Assembly: GCA_003222395.1 (NCBI GenBank)
Contig: QHWB01000074.1
Span: 1-64,000, forward strand
Source of the DNA: Acidobacteriota bacterium
Lineage (GTDB): Bacteria > Acidobacteriota > Vicinamibacteria > Vicinamibacterales > CAVVIG01
DNA length: 64,000 nt
Reading direction: 5' to 3'
The position numbers and the translations under genes are program-made. The notes below the pieces were generated by a model. It saw only the letters and a program-made list of their open reading frames with translations, made no database searches and was not told the DNA's origin. Shown piece by piece: positions 36,996-45,186 of the stretch (within the stretch, counting starts at the first letter, position 1; the number at the start of each line of letters is the position of its first letter).

Positions 36996-37564
36996 CCGGC
37001 GTTCCCGATCGCCGCCATGAAGCGCTGCTTGATTGCGATGTAATCGAGCGGCGGCTTCGCCGTCGGCGCCGATTCGGCGACCTTTACCACGATCATCAGC
37101 GGACTTCGTGCCGTTCGAAGGCCTTCGCGCCGGCCGTCTGGATGACGCCGGCAACCGCATCGGCGGATTCGACGGTCACGTGCGGAACGGCAATCGCGTC
37201 GAAGATCGATCGGACCGCGTCCCATCGGCTCCTGCGCCCGATTCCATTCGCCTTCATCTCCCCGCATGCTGACGACGATCAGCACCGGAATCCGGTACGG
37301 CAGGAGCAGCGACGTGATCGCGTTCAGCGAGTTGCCGAGGCCGCTCGACTGCAGCATGACGGTCGGCTTCCGGCCGCCGAGATAGAGTCCCGCGGCGATG
37401 CCGAAGGCCTCCTCCTCGCGCATCGCCAGGATCAGCCGCACGTCGCGAAATCGAGCTTCGAAGTCGCGCAGCACGTGCGACAGAGGATTATCCGGCACGT
37501 AGACGACGTCACGGCTTCCCGCCGCGTGGACGCCGCTGCACACGCCTTCTGCCCACGCATGCAT
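36989..37564 (-). pseudogene. Sulfopyruvate/phosphonopyruvate-decarboxylase-like TPP protein with a scrambled central segment
   Basis: The reading frame is open for 191 residues. Residues 1-115 match the alpha (PYR) part of sulfopyruvate decarboxylase-type enzymes: VVYVPDNPLSHVLRDFEARF, LAMREEEAFGIAAGLYLGGR, MLQSSGLGNSLNAITSLLLP, WNRAQEPMGR. From about 37216 to 37102 the sensible sequence is in another frame (VRSIFDAIAVPHVTVESADA, VAGVIQTAGAKAFERHEV), and then the first frame resumes with PLMIVVKVAESAPTAKPPLD, which resembles the end of a beta (PP) part. The TPP-pyrophosphate motif GDGS is absent. So either two compensating indels, or remnants of alpha and beta genes joined. Coupled to SDR (TGA-ATG) and PrpD genes. 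Confidence 0.65.
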
Positions 37565-38344
37565 TCAGTCGCCGAGGATCCGCGCCGATCGCAGCCACAG
37601 CCCGCCATCGACGACGAGCGTGACACCATTAATAAAGGATGCGGCGTCGGAGCACAGGAACAGCGTCGCGTTGGACACATCGTCGATCGTGCCGAGCCGG
37701 CCGAGCGGACACTGTCGCACGGCGCCCTCGCGCGACGCATCGTCAACCAGACGGCGAACGCCTTCAGTCCCTTCGATTGGTCCCGGAGCGATGCCGTTCA
37801 CGCGGATCCCATGCGGGCCCCACTCGCACGCCAGGACCCGCGTCAACGAGTCGATGCCCGCCTTCGCCGCGGCGGCGTGCGACTGCCCCATCGTGCCGAG
37901 GTACGGAAGCGTCGCGCTGATGTTGATCACGCTGCCGCCCCGCGCCTTCAGATGCGGCAGCGCAGCGCGCGAGACGTTGAACGTGCCCTTCAAATCGATG
38001 TCGACGACGGTGCCGAATCCGTTCGGCGAGAGGTTTTCCGCGAGGCAGATGAAATTGCCGGCGGCGCCGTTGACCAGGATGTCGAGGCGTCCGAGCTCGC
38101 CTACCACTGCTGCGATCGCGTCGTCGACCGCGACCGGATCGCGGACGTCGGCCGCCTTCGCGACCGCGCGTGCGCCGCACGCGCGGATCTCGTCGGCCGT
38201 CGGCTCGAGATGCTCGATCTTCCGGCTCGTGATGGCGACGTCGCACCCGTGCCGCGCGAAGGCGAGCGCGATGCCGCGGCAGATGCCGGTGCCGCCGCCC
38301 GTGACGAGCGCGGCGCGTCCCTTGAGGAGATCCGTCGTGAACAC
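37565..38344 (-). CDS. SDR oxidoreductase, 2,4-dienoyl-CoA-reductase-like
   Basis: 259 residues. Rossmann start LVTGGGTGICRGIALAFARH, NGAAG strand (LVNGAAGNFICLAENLSPNG), and a C-terminal GRLGTIDDVSNATLFLCSDA. The usual YxxxK is replaced by HAAAAKAGIDSLTRVLACEW: the Lys stays but the Tyr position is Ala, as in peroxisomal and bacterial 2,4-dienoyl-CoA reductases (DECR2-like), where the chemistry differs from classical SDRs. First gene of a leftward operon (SDR, TPP protein, PrpD, esterase). Confidence 0.9.
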   Translation of the reverse strand: MFTTDLLKGRAALVTGGGTGICRGIALAFARHGCDVAITSRKIEHLEPTADEIRACGARAVAKAADVRDPVAVDDAIAAVVGELGRLDILVNGAAGNFICLAENLSPNGFGTVVDIDLKGTFNVSRAALPHLKARGGSVINISATLPYLGTMGQSHAAAAKAGIDSLTRVLACEWGPHGIRVNGIAPGPIEGTEGVRRLVDDASREGAVRQCPLGRLGTIDDVSNATLFLCSDAASFINGVTLVVDGGLWLRSARILGD

Positions 38345-38363
38345 GGGGACATCATATGTGCGG

Positions 38364-38405
38364 CTATCAGCTTTCAGCTATCAGCTTTCAGCTATCAGCT
38401 TTCAG
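38364..38405 (+). repeat. 14-bp tandem repeat, three perfect copies
   Basis: CTATCAGCTTTCAG at 38364-38377, 38378-38391 and 38392-38405. Placed between the divergent SDR and GntR genes, upstream of the GntR promoter. Confidence 0.9.
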
Positions 38406-38432
38406 CCCGCTATCGGTGCTCTCGCCCCACGC

Positions 38433-38461
38433 TTGACCGCCACGTGCACTATCAGTATTAG
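38433..38461 (+). promoter_or_regulatory. Promoter of the GntR-ABC operon
   Basis: TTGACC (38433-38438), 17-base spacer, TATTAG (38456-38461). The -10 is part of AGTATTAGTACACC, similar to half-sites of YtrA-type GntR repressors, suggesting that the product represses its own operon. The start codon lies about 40 bases on. Confidence 0.55.
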
Positions 38462-38503
38462 TACACCAGTCCGTTCAGCGTCACATGGCGGCCTGGACGG
38501 CCA

Positions 38504-38833
38504 ATGCACGACGAGGTCGTCTTCGCCGTCACGAAAGCGGTGGTGACGCGTCAACTGAAGCCGGGCGATCGCTTCCCGTCGATTCGGACGCTCAGCCAGG
38601 AGCTGAAGATCAATCCGAACACGGCGCAGAGGATCGTGAGCACGCTCGTCGAGCGCGGGATCCTCGAGGTCCAGCCAGGAATCGGCACAATCGTCGGCAC
38701 CTTGCGTCCGGCGCCTGCGCCCGTGCGCCGCGCTGCGCTCCACGACGACATCGAGCGCGTGGTCGTCGAGGCCAGGCGGGTCGGACTCGATGTGGACGAT
38801 CTCGTCGAGCTGATTCGACGCGAATGGAAATGA
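38504..38833 (+). CDS. GntR-family regulator, YtrA type
   Basis: 109 residues: a GntR winged helix (LKPGDRFPSIRTLSQELKIN, PNTAQRIVSTLVERGILEVQ, PGIGTIV) and only a short C-terminal helix (DDIERVVVEARRVGLDVDDL), the small effector domain of the YtrA subfamily, which control ABC transporter genes adjacent to them. The N-terminus is a little shorter than usual (MHDEVVFAVTKAVVTRQ). An ABC ATPase and its permease follow directly, so this is a classic GntR-ABC unit. Confidence 0.9.
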   Translation: MHDEVVFAVTKAVVTRQLKPGDRFPSIRTLSQELKINPNTAQRIVSTLVERGILEVQPGIGTIVGTLRPAPAPVRRAALHDDIERVVVEARRVGLDVDDLVELIRREWK

Positions 38834-38842
38834 CCGACTCCC

Positions 38843-39748
38843 ATGGCTGACGCTGTTCACGCGTCCCATCTTACGTGCCGCTTCGGGCGAACCAACGCCG
38901 TCTCGGACCTGTCGTTCAGCATCCCCGAGGGCAGCCTGTTTGCGCTGCTCGGCCCGAATGGCGCCGGCAAGACGACCACGATTCGGATGTTGATGAACAT
39001 CATCCGTCCCACGCACGGCGAAGCGACCGTGCTCGGCGTCGATACGCGGCGGCTCGGCGTATCGGAATTTCGATCCATCGGCCACGTGTCGGAGAACCAG
39101 AGCCTGCCGGCATGGATGACCGTCGCGCAGCTGCTCGCCTTCTGCCGGCCGCTGTATCCGACCTGGGACGAGCCGTTGTGCCGAAAGCTCGTCGATGAAT
39201 TCGATCTGGCGATGGACACGAAGATCTCGCGCTTATCGCGCGGCATGCGCGTGAAAGCGGCGCTCGTCTCGTCGCTCGCCTATCGGCCGCGTCTCCTCGT
39301 TCTCGACGAGCCCTTCAGCGGACTCGATCCCGTCGTGCGCGACGATCTCGTGCGCGGCGTGCTCGAGCTCGCGGGCGAGGAGCGGTGGAGTGTCCTGATC
39401 TCTTCACACGACCTCGACGAAGTCGAGCGACTCGTCGATGCCGTCGGATTCATCGACGCGGGACGGCTCGTGCTGATGGAACCACTGGCGGATCTTCACG
39501 CGCGGTTTCGACGCATCGAGGTGACGATGAGCGATCCGGCGCGTGAGCCCTCGACGGCGCCGCCACACTGGACGGGACTGCAGACGTCAGGACGACTGGT
39601 GCGGTTCGTGGACACGCGCTACGCCGCGACACAGTCGCAACGACAGATCGCGTCGCTGTTTCCCGGCGCCTCGGTCGAGGCGCATCCCATGACGCTGCGG
39701 GAAATATTCGTTGCGGTTGCGCGCGCGAACCGCGAGGCGCGGCGATGA
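38843..39748 (+). CDS. ABC transporter ATP-binding protein
   Basis: 301 residues. Walker A LLGPNGAGKTTTIRML, Q-loop VSENQSLP, signature LSRGMRVKAALVSSLAYRPR, Walker B LLVLDEPFSGLDP, and H-loop SSHDLDE. The signature LSRG deviates from LSGG, as common in YtrB-like ATPases. C-terminal domain (RRIEVTMSDPAREP...) is short. Stop overlaps the permease start (ATGA), so one transporter. Efflux of a peptide or antibiotic is the common role of YtrA-controlled systems; substrate unknown. Confidence 0.93.
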   Translation: MADAVHASHLTCRFGRTNAVSDLSFSIPEGSLFALLGPNGAGKTTTIRMLMNIIRPTHGEATVLGVDTRRLGVSEFRSIGHVSENQSLPAWMTVAQLLAFCRPLYPTWDEPLCRKLVDEFDLAMDTKISRLSRGMRVKAALVSSLAYRPRLLVLDEPFSGLDPVVRDDLVRGVLELAGEERWSVLISSHDLDEVERLVDAVGFIDAGRLVLMEPLADLHARFRRIEVTMSDPAREPSTAPPHWTGLQTSGRLVRFVDTRYAATQSQRQIASLFPGASVEAHPMTLREIFVAVARANREARR

Positions 39749-41433
39749 CCGGAGTGGGTCACATCGCGGCAAAAGATCTCCGGCGGCTTCGATGGGTCAT
39801 CGTCGGATGGCTGGCGATCCTCGCCGCCCGGACGCTGATTGCCACGGCCGGAGCCGACGTCGCGCTCGCGGGTTTCGGCCCGCAGGTCGGAATCAACGAG
39901 GTGTCGCAGTTGATTTCGATTGTCGATGTCGTCCTCCTGGCGCTGTTGATCTCGAGCCTCGTTCACGACGACCCGCTCGTCGGACGCGAGGCGTTCTGGA
40001 TCACGCGTCCGATCGCGCCGGGCAGCCTGATGACCGCGAAGCTTGCCTTCGCGGCGATCTTCTTTCTCGTCGTCCCGTTGACAGGCAGCGTGATCGTTGC
40101 CGCGTCATTCGGTATGCGAGCCGGGGAGATCGTGAAGACCATCCCCGTGTTCGTGCTCAAGCAACTCATCCTCGTCACACTGCTGATGGCACTTGCGGTC
40201 ATCACACCGTCGCTGGCGCGCTACGTGCTCGCGATTGCCGGCGCCATCTCGGCGCTCGTGATCTTCACGGCGTCCGCGGTGCTCGTCGCGCTGCTCTGGA
40301 CGACGGACATCGCCGAGAACGGCGAGGGTCCGCTCCCCGATCCGACGCCCGGCGTCGTCGCCGGTACGCTGATGGTGGTCGTCGCCGTCGCGGTGATCGT
40401 GTATCAGTATCGACGGCGGCGTGTGGGACGCGCGCTGGCGGTCGCTGGAATGGGCGCAATCGTCGTGTTCGTGGTTCCCGACCTCTGGACGTGGTCGCTC
40501 GTCAACGCACCAACGCCGGAAATGGCCGCGGCTCCGCCGGACACGCCAGACCTCAGCGTGTCGCTGGACGGCGCGAATCCTCGCGTGACCGACGGATTTG
40601 CGCTGCGCCGCCGGATGCCGGCGCGAAAATACATCGCCGCACACGCGATCGTTGCGGGCGTCCCTTCCGAGTTCATCGTTCGGACGGTCGTTCCACGATC
40701 GCGACTGGAGCTGCCCGGCGGCGCCGTCGTGCAGACCACCAGCCGCTCGAGCGCGACGCTGTCCATGAACATGGGTGGATCGACGACCGGACGGATCGCG
40801 AGCGTTGAAGCCGCGCTCGGAGGCGTTCGGCTGCTCCCTCGGAACGACGCCGCCGAAGCCGCATCGTCGCAGCAATGGCCGACCGTGCTCAAAGTGGATG
40901 AGGGCGATTTCGCGCGCTATCGCCGCGATGCGGGCCGGCTCACCGCAGATGTCGATCTCCTGTTCGAGCGCGCGACCGTGCGTGGCACGCTGCCGATCGC
41001 CGATCACGCGACGCTGGAGATCGGCACTATGCACGTGAGCGTCGTTCGTGTCATCCGCCGCCCGACGGGATGCATGGTGCTGCTCCGACGGTCGTACGTC
41101 GAATCGCTGTTCACGCCGCGGCGGTACCGCGACATCATCTATGTCCTGCGCAACACGTCGCGAGCGGAAGCCGTGAGCGGCGACGCGGTGCCGCTGTTCG
41201 AGGAAGGGTTCAGTACGGGCGGATGGGTCCTGACGTCACCGCACGTGGGCGGACGCGGGTTCGTGCTCGAACAGTACGAGCTTCAGTTTCCTTCGCACCG
41301 TCTACCGGACGCGCCGCCGGTCGATCTCGACCAGTCGTGGCTCGCCGGCGCCGAGCTCGTGATACTCGAAACAATTCCCGCCGGACGCATCAGCCGCACC
41401 GTAAGACTCGATGGATTTCGAATGGCCCGCTGA
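39745..41433 (+). CDS. Membrane permease partner of the ABC ATPase
   Basis: 562 residues. About six transmembrane helices in the first 260 residues (RWVIVGWLAILAARTLIATA; LISIVDVVLLALLISSLVHD; LTAKLAFAAIFFLVVPLTGS-like; QLILVTLLMALAVITPSLAR; LAIAGAISALVIFTASAVLV; GTLMVVVAVAVIVYQYRRRR) with an AFWITRPIAPGSLMTAK segment usual in ABC-2-type permeases, then a 300-residue non-membrane C-terminal region of beta character (PDLSVSLDGANPRVTDGFAL; ATLEIGTMHVSVVRVIRRPT). The large extracytoplasmic domain is not recognised. Coupled to the ATPase gene. Confidence 0.85.
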   Translation: MTGVGHIAAKDLRRLRWVIVGWLAILAARTLIATAGADVALAGFGPQVGINEVSQLISIVDVVLLALLISSLVHDDPLVGREAFWITRPIAPGSLMTAKLAFAAIFFLVVPLTGSVIVAASFGMRAGEIVKTIPVFVLKQLILVTLLMALAVITPSLARYVLAIAGAISALVIFTASAVLVALLWTTDIAENGEGPLPDPTPGVVAGTLMVVVAVAVIVYQYRRRRVGRALAVAGMGAIVVFVVPDLWTWSLVNAPTPEMAAAPPDTPDLSVSLDGANPRVTDGFALRRRMPARKYIAAHAIVAGVPSEFIVRTVVPRSRLELPGGAVVQTTSRSSATLSMNMGGSTTGRIASVEAALGGVRLLPRNDAAEAASSQQWPTVLKVDEGDFARYRRDAGRLTADVDLLFERATVRGTLPIADHATLEIGTMHVSVVRVIRRPTGCMVLLRRSYVESLFTPRRYRDIIYVLRNTSRAEAVSGDAVPLFEEGFSTGGWVLTSPHVGGRGFVLEQYELQFPSHRLPDAPPVDLDQSWLAGAELVILETIPAGRISRTVRLDGFRMAR

Positions 41434-41524
41434 TACCGAGCGGACTGCTGCTCCGTGAAGTCGACGTCGCGGGCTCAGCGATCCAACCGGACGGACGACG
41501 GGCTCTAGTAGTAGACTCGCGCCG

Positions 41525-42592
41525 ATGAGGTCATCGAGGCGATTCATGCCGCGTCGTCTTTTCACCGCCGCCGTGCTTGCGAGCGCCGTCGCCGTCGTCG
41601 CGGCGCAGCAGCCGCTCGATCCGCAGACGCTCGGACCGAAGCTCGGCGAGCGGCTCGTCGACTTCAGCCTGCCCGATCAACAAGGCGTCACGAGATCGCT
41701 CAGGTCGCTCGTCGGACCCAAGGGCGTGGTGCTCGTGTTCTTCCGCTCGGCCGACTGGTGACCGTACTGCAAGACGCAGCTCGTCGAGCTGCAGGGACGA
41801 TTGCCCCAGTTGCGCCGCGAAGGTCTCGGCCTCGTCGCAGTCAGCTACGATCCGGTCGCGGTGCTGGCCGATTTCTCGGCGCGGCGCGGCATCACGTTCC
41901 CGCTCCTGTCGGACCAGGGCTCGGTCGTCATCAGGCAGTACGGACTCCTCAACACGACCGTGGCTGAGAGCAGCGCGACGTACGGAATTCCCTATCCAGG
42001 CACGTTCATCGCCGACGCGAACGCCGTCGTCACATCGCGGTTCTTCGAAGCGGCGTACCAGGAACGGAACACGATGACGAGCGTGCTCGTGAAACGCGGG
42101 GCGAAGGTCGACGTCGCGGGCACGAAAATCAACGCGCCTCATCTGACGCTGACGACGTACCTCACCGACGGCGTCGCCGCCCCGGGCACGCATTTCTCGG
42201 CGGTCATCGACGCCGCGCCGGCGTCGCGCGTGCACGTGTATGCGCCAGGCGTCGCCGGCTACAAGCCGATCGCGATCACCGTGCAGCCGCAGGCCGGGCT
42301 GGTGGTTCGCGGCTCGCAGTTTCCGAGGGCGGGCGACTACTTCTTCAAACCACTGAACGAACACGTTCCCGTGTACCAGAAACCGTTCCGGATCGTGCAG
42401 GATCTGGAGATCGACCCGTCGCAGGAGGCCGCCGCCGCATTGACGGGGCGGAGCGAGATGACGATTTCGGCGACGCTCGACTATCAGGCGTGCGACGACA
42501 ACGTGTGCTTCACGCCGCAGTCAGTGCCGCTCACCTGGACGATCGGCCTGCGCGCGCTCGACCGCGAACGTGTTCGCGGGCAACGGCCTTGA
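41525..42592 (+). CDS. Probable selenoprotein: redoxin with a UGA at a CPYC-type active site
   Basis: The frame from ATG 41525 reads a signal peptide (MPRRLFTAAVLASAVAVVAA), LGERLVDFSLPDQQGVTRSL, GPKGVVLVFFRSADW, then TGA at 41759-41761, then PYCKTQLVELQGRLPQLRRE and 260 more residues in the same frame to 42592. In AhpC/TSA redoxins this site reads SADWCPYC, so the TGA replaces the reactive Cys: SADW-U-PYC. A 7-bp hairpin with GTC loop lies 14 bases after the TGA. The C-terminal 150 residues resemble a DsbD-alpha-like domain (FTLTTYLTDGVAAPGTHF-type; CDDNVCFTPQSVPLTWTIG). 355 residues with Sec at 79. Likely periplasmic thiol/disulfide or peroxide chemistry. No sel genes in the window. Its tail overlaps the TetR gene. 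Confidence 0.75.
41776..41792 (+). promoter_or_regulatory. Candidate bacterial SECIS hairpin
   Basis: GCAGCTC - GTC - GAGCTGC: 7-bp perfect stem. The loop starts with GU in RNA, as bacterial SECIS loops do, and begins 21 bases after the UGA, within the usual range. The same bases encode QLVELQ, which Cys homologues also may have, so the fold could be incidental. Confidence 0.5.
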
Positions 42593-43184
42593 TGCCGGCG
42601 ATCGAGAAGTCGGCGACGTGCTGCGCGATGTCGTCGATCTGGCCGGGCGTCAGCGTGGCCGGCATGCCGAGCCGCTGCGCGATCGGATTCGGCAGGTACG
42701 CAATCGACTGCGTCTGAATGCTCCCCACGCAGCGCAGCACGCGTGGATCCCCCGAATCGCAGCCGATCAGGTCGGCGACCAATCCCGACAGGTAATCGAT
42801 CCGCGGCCGGACGCCCTGCTCGATCAACGCGTCGAGCGCGGGCGTCGGATCGTTCAGCTCACGCGTGATCAGGCGGTGGACGGTGTCGCTGCCGTTCGAC
42901 AGCAGCCGGTGGATGAAGATCGAGATGGAGCGCCGCAGCTGTTCTTCGGCCCGGTGACCGGCGCCCGTCTGCGTCGCGGCTTCGTTCGTCGCGCGCACGC
43001 GATCGATGGCCGACTGAAGCACCTGGCGGTACAGCCCGAGCTTGTCCCCGAAGTGGTAGTTCACTGCCGCCACGTTCGCGCGCGCCGCGCGGCAGATCTC
43101 GCGCACCGTGACCTCCTTGAAGCCGCGATCGGCGAACAGCCGTTCGGCCGCTTTCAGCAGCCGCGCGCGCGAGGAATCGTTCAT
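42531..43184 (-). CDS. TetR-family regulator, CecR-like
   Basis: 217 residues. HTH: RARLLKAAERLFADRGFKEV, TVREICRAARANVAAVNYHF, GDKLGLYRQVL. The VNYHFGDKxxLY form and C-terminal SIFIHRLLSNGSDTVHRLIT / RELNDPTPALD pattern point to the CecR (DUF1956) branch, which in E. coli controls the ybh efflux operon (membrane-fusion protein, ATPase, permeases). Here the same gene types lie upstream in one leftward operon, so autorepression at the operator at 46233-46261 is likely. Start overlaps the permease stop (ATGA). Confidence 0.9.
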   Translation of the reverse strand: MNDSSRARLLKAAERLFADRGFKEVTVREICRAARANVAAVNYHFGDKLGLYRQVLQSAIDRVRATNEAATQTGAGHRAEEQLRRSISIFIHRLLSNGSDTVHRLITRELNDPTPALDALIEQGVRPRIDYLSGLVADLIGCDSGDPRVLRCVGSIQTQSIAYLPNPIAQRLGMPATLTPGQIDDIAQHVADFSIAGIKAVAREHVRGRARAGRSSR

Positions 43185-44171
43185 AGCGTGCGTTTGAAGA
43201 GCATCGTCGCCAGCGTCATCGCGACGAATGAGAACACGAGCAGGAATCCCAAATCGTAGGTAATCGCCTCGAAACCGGTATTCTTGAGCAGCAGGTTCTT
43301 GAACGCGTGGACGGCGTACGTGAACGGATCGATGACGGCGATCACCTGCATCCATCCGGGAAACCCCTGCTGGGGATAGACAGCGCCGCTCGGAAAGTAC
43401 AGCAGCGTGTTGAGGACGCCGAACGTCGCGCGCGGCGTCAGCGGATCGCTGACGCGCACCATCATCAGGAACATCAGGCTGATGAGCGCGAACGCCGTCA
43501 CGACGATGACGACGAAGAGGCGCAGCAGCCGCAGCGGATCGAACGGGTTCGGGATGCCGGCGATGACCGAGCCGATGATCGTCAGGAACGTGCCGGCCAG
43601 CACCGCCTTGATCGTGCCCGACACGTTGAATCCCGCGATCAGCTCGAATTTCGAGATCGGCGTCACCAGATAGCCTTCGTGGAGCCCGCGCGCCTTGTCG
43701 TCGATGAAGATGATGCCGCCGCCGATCATCACCATCATGAAGATCGACATCACGACCGATCGTCGCGGCGAGCGAGGCCGAGACGAAGTTGTCGGTGTTG
43801 TCCTCGATCAGCGCGACGCGGGGCTCGTTCTTCGCGAGGACACGGCGCGAGAACTCCGGCGGAATCGTCAGCACGCCGTTCACGCGGCCGTTTCTCAAAT
43901 CGGCAAGCGCCTGGCCCTGATCGCCGTAGTCGAAGACGTCGACCGTTCGCGCGCCGGACGCGACGGCCGACACGAGCTCGCGCACCTTCACCGCCGGCAC
44001 GCCGCGGTCCTGATCGACGATCGCCAGCTTCAGGTGCTTGACGTTGCCGCCGAACGCGTAGCCGAGCACCACGAGCTGCACGATCGGAAAGACCATCGAG
44101 ACGATGATCAGCACCGGACTGCGCCGGAAGCGCCGCAGCTCGCGCTCGATGATGGCCCACATGCGTCCCAT
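43181..44171 (-). pseudogene. ABC-2 permease gene, disrupted by a frame change and probable deletion
   Basis: From ATG (44171) the frame gives MGRMWAIIERELRRFRRSPV, VLIIVSMVFPIVQLVVLGYA and the large extracytoplasmic loop up to NFVSASLAATIGR (140 residues), then loses sense. The sequence continues in another frame from MSIFMMVMIGGGIIFIDDKA, RGLHEGYLVTPISKFELIAG to TLATMLFKRTL and stop. The two parts meet near 43752, where homologues of about 370 residues have some 40-50 more. So a deletion of about 130 bases not divisible by three, or assembly error. Its loss would leave the ATPase and fusion protein without a channel. Confidence 0.75.
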
Positions 44172-45163
44172 TACTGCCTCCGCACCATGAAGCCCTGCGA
44201 TTCCTTCGGACTGACTTCCTGCAGCGCGTCGCGCAGGCCGCGCCCCGTGTAGTGGACGAACACGTCGTCGAGCGTCGTGCTCTGGACCGACAGCGATTGA
44301 ACCGTCACGGTCTTCCGCGCGGCCATGTCCATGAGCGCCAGCATCGTCGCCGGCCCGTTCTGCGACGAAATCCGGAATACGTGATCCTCGGCCGTCACGC
44401 TCTCCGCGTCCGGCAGCGCCTGGAGCTGCTGCATCCAGCCGGCCGGCGTGTCGCCGAAGCTCACCTCGATGACGTTCTTGCCCGGAATCGACGTCTTCAG
44501 CTTCATCGGCGAGTCGAGCGCCTTCAGCTCGCCGTGATCGACGATGGCGATGCGATCGCAGAGCTTGTCGGCTTCGTCCATGTAATGCGTCGTGATGAGG
44601 ATCGTCAGGTCGCGCCGCGACTTGATCTTCTGGAGCATCTCCCAGACGGCGACGCGCGACACCGGATCGAGCCCGGTCGTCGGCTCGTCGAGGAAAAAGA
44701 TGCGCGGCTCGTGCACCAGCCCGCGCGCGATCTCGACGCGCCGGCGCATGCCGCCCGACAGGTTCTTGACCGGCGCTTCGCGCCACTTCGTCAGCTCGAC
44801 CGCGTCGAGCAGCTCCGCCATCAGTTGCTCGCGCTTCTGCCGCGGCACGCCGTACAGCTTGGCGAAGATGATCAGGTTCTCTTCGACGCTCAGCTCGAGA
44901 TCGGTCGTCATCGCCTGCGGGATGACGCCGATCGACCGCCGCACGCCGTTCGCCTGCTTCACGATGTCGTAGCCGTTGACGATGGCCGAACCGGACGTCG
45001 GCGGCAGCAGCGTGACGAGCATGCGAATGAGCGTCGACTTCCCCGCGCCGTTCGGGCCGAGCAGACCGAAGATTTCGCCGTCCTCCACGGCGAAGCTGAT
45101 GCCGTTGACGGCGGTGAAGTCGCCGAACTTCTTGACGAGGCTGTCGACTTCGATCGAGTTCAC
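44171..45163 (-). CDS. ABC transporter ATP-binding protein (YbhF/DrrA-like)
   Basis: 330 residues from GTG. Walker A LLGPNGAGKSTLIRML, Q-loop IPQAMTTDLEL, signature NLSGGMRRRVEIARGLVHEP, Walker B IFFLDEPTTGLDPVSRVAVW, H-loop TTHYMDEADKLCDRIAIVDH. The C-terminal 90 residues (VIEVSFGDTPAGWMQQLQAL; VQSLSVQSTTLDDVFVHYTG) are the regulatory extension of DrrA-type drug-export ATPases. Its stop overlaps the permease start. Lies 23 bases after the membrane-fusion protein gene. Confidence 0.94.
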   Translation of the reverse strand: MNSIEVDSLVKKFGDFTAVNGISFAVEDGEIFGLLGPNGAGKSTLIRMLVTLLPPTSGSAIVNGYDIVKQANGVRRSIGVIPQAMTTDLELSVEENLIIFAKLYGVPRQKREQLMAELLDAVELTKWREAPVKNLSGGMRRRVEIARGLVHEPRIFFLDEPTTGLDPVSRVAVWEMLQKIKSRRDLTILITTHYMDEADKLCDRIAIVDHGELKALDSPMKLKTSIPGKNVIEVSFGDTPAGWMQQLQALPDAESVTAEDHVFRISSQNGPATMLALMDMAARKTVTVQSLSVQSTTLDDVFVHYTGRGLRDALQEVSPKESQGFMVRRQ

Positions 45164-45186
45164 TTATTCGTTGCCCTTTTCCGTTT

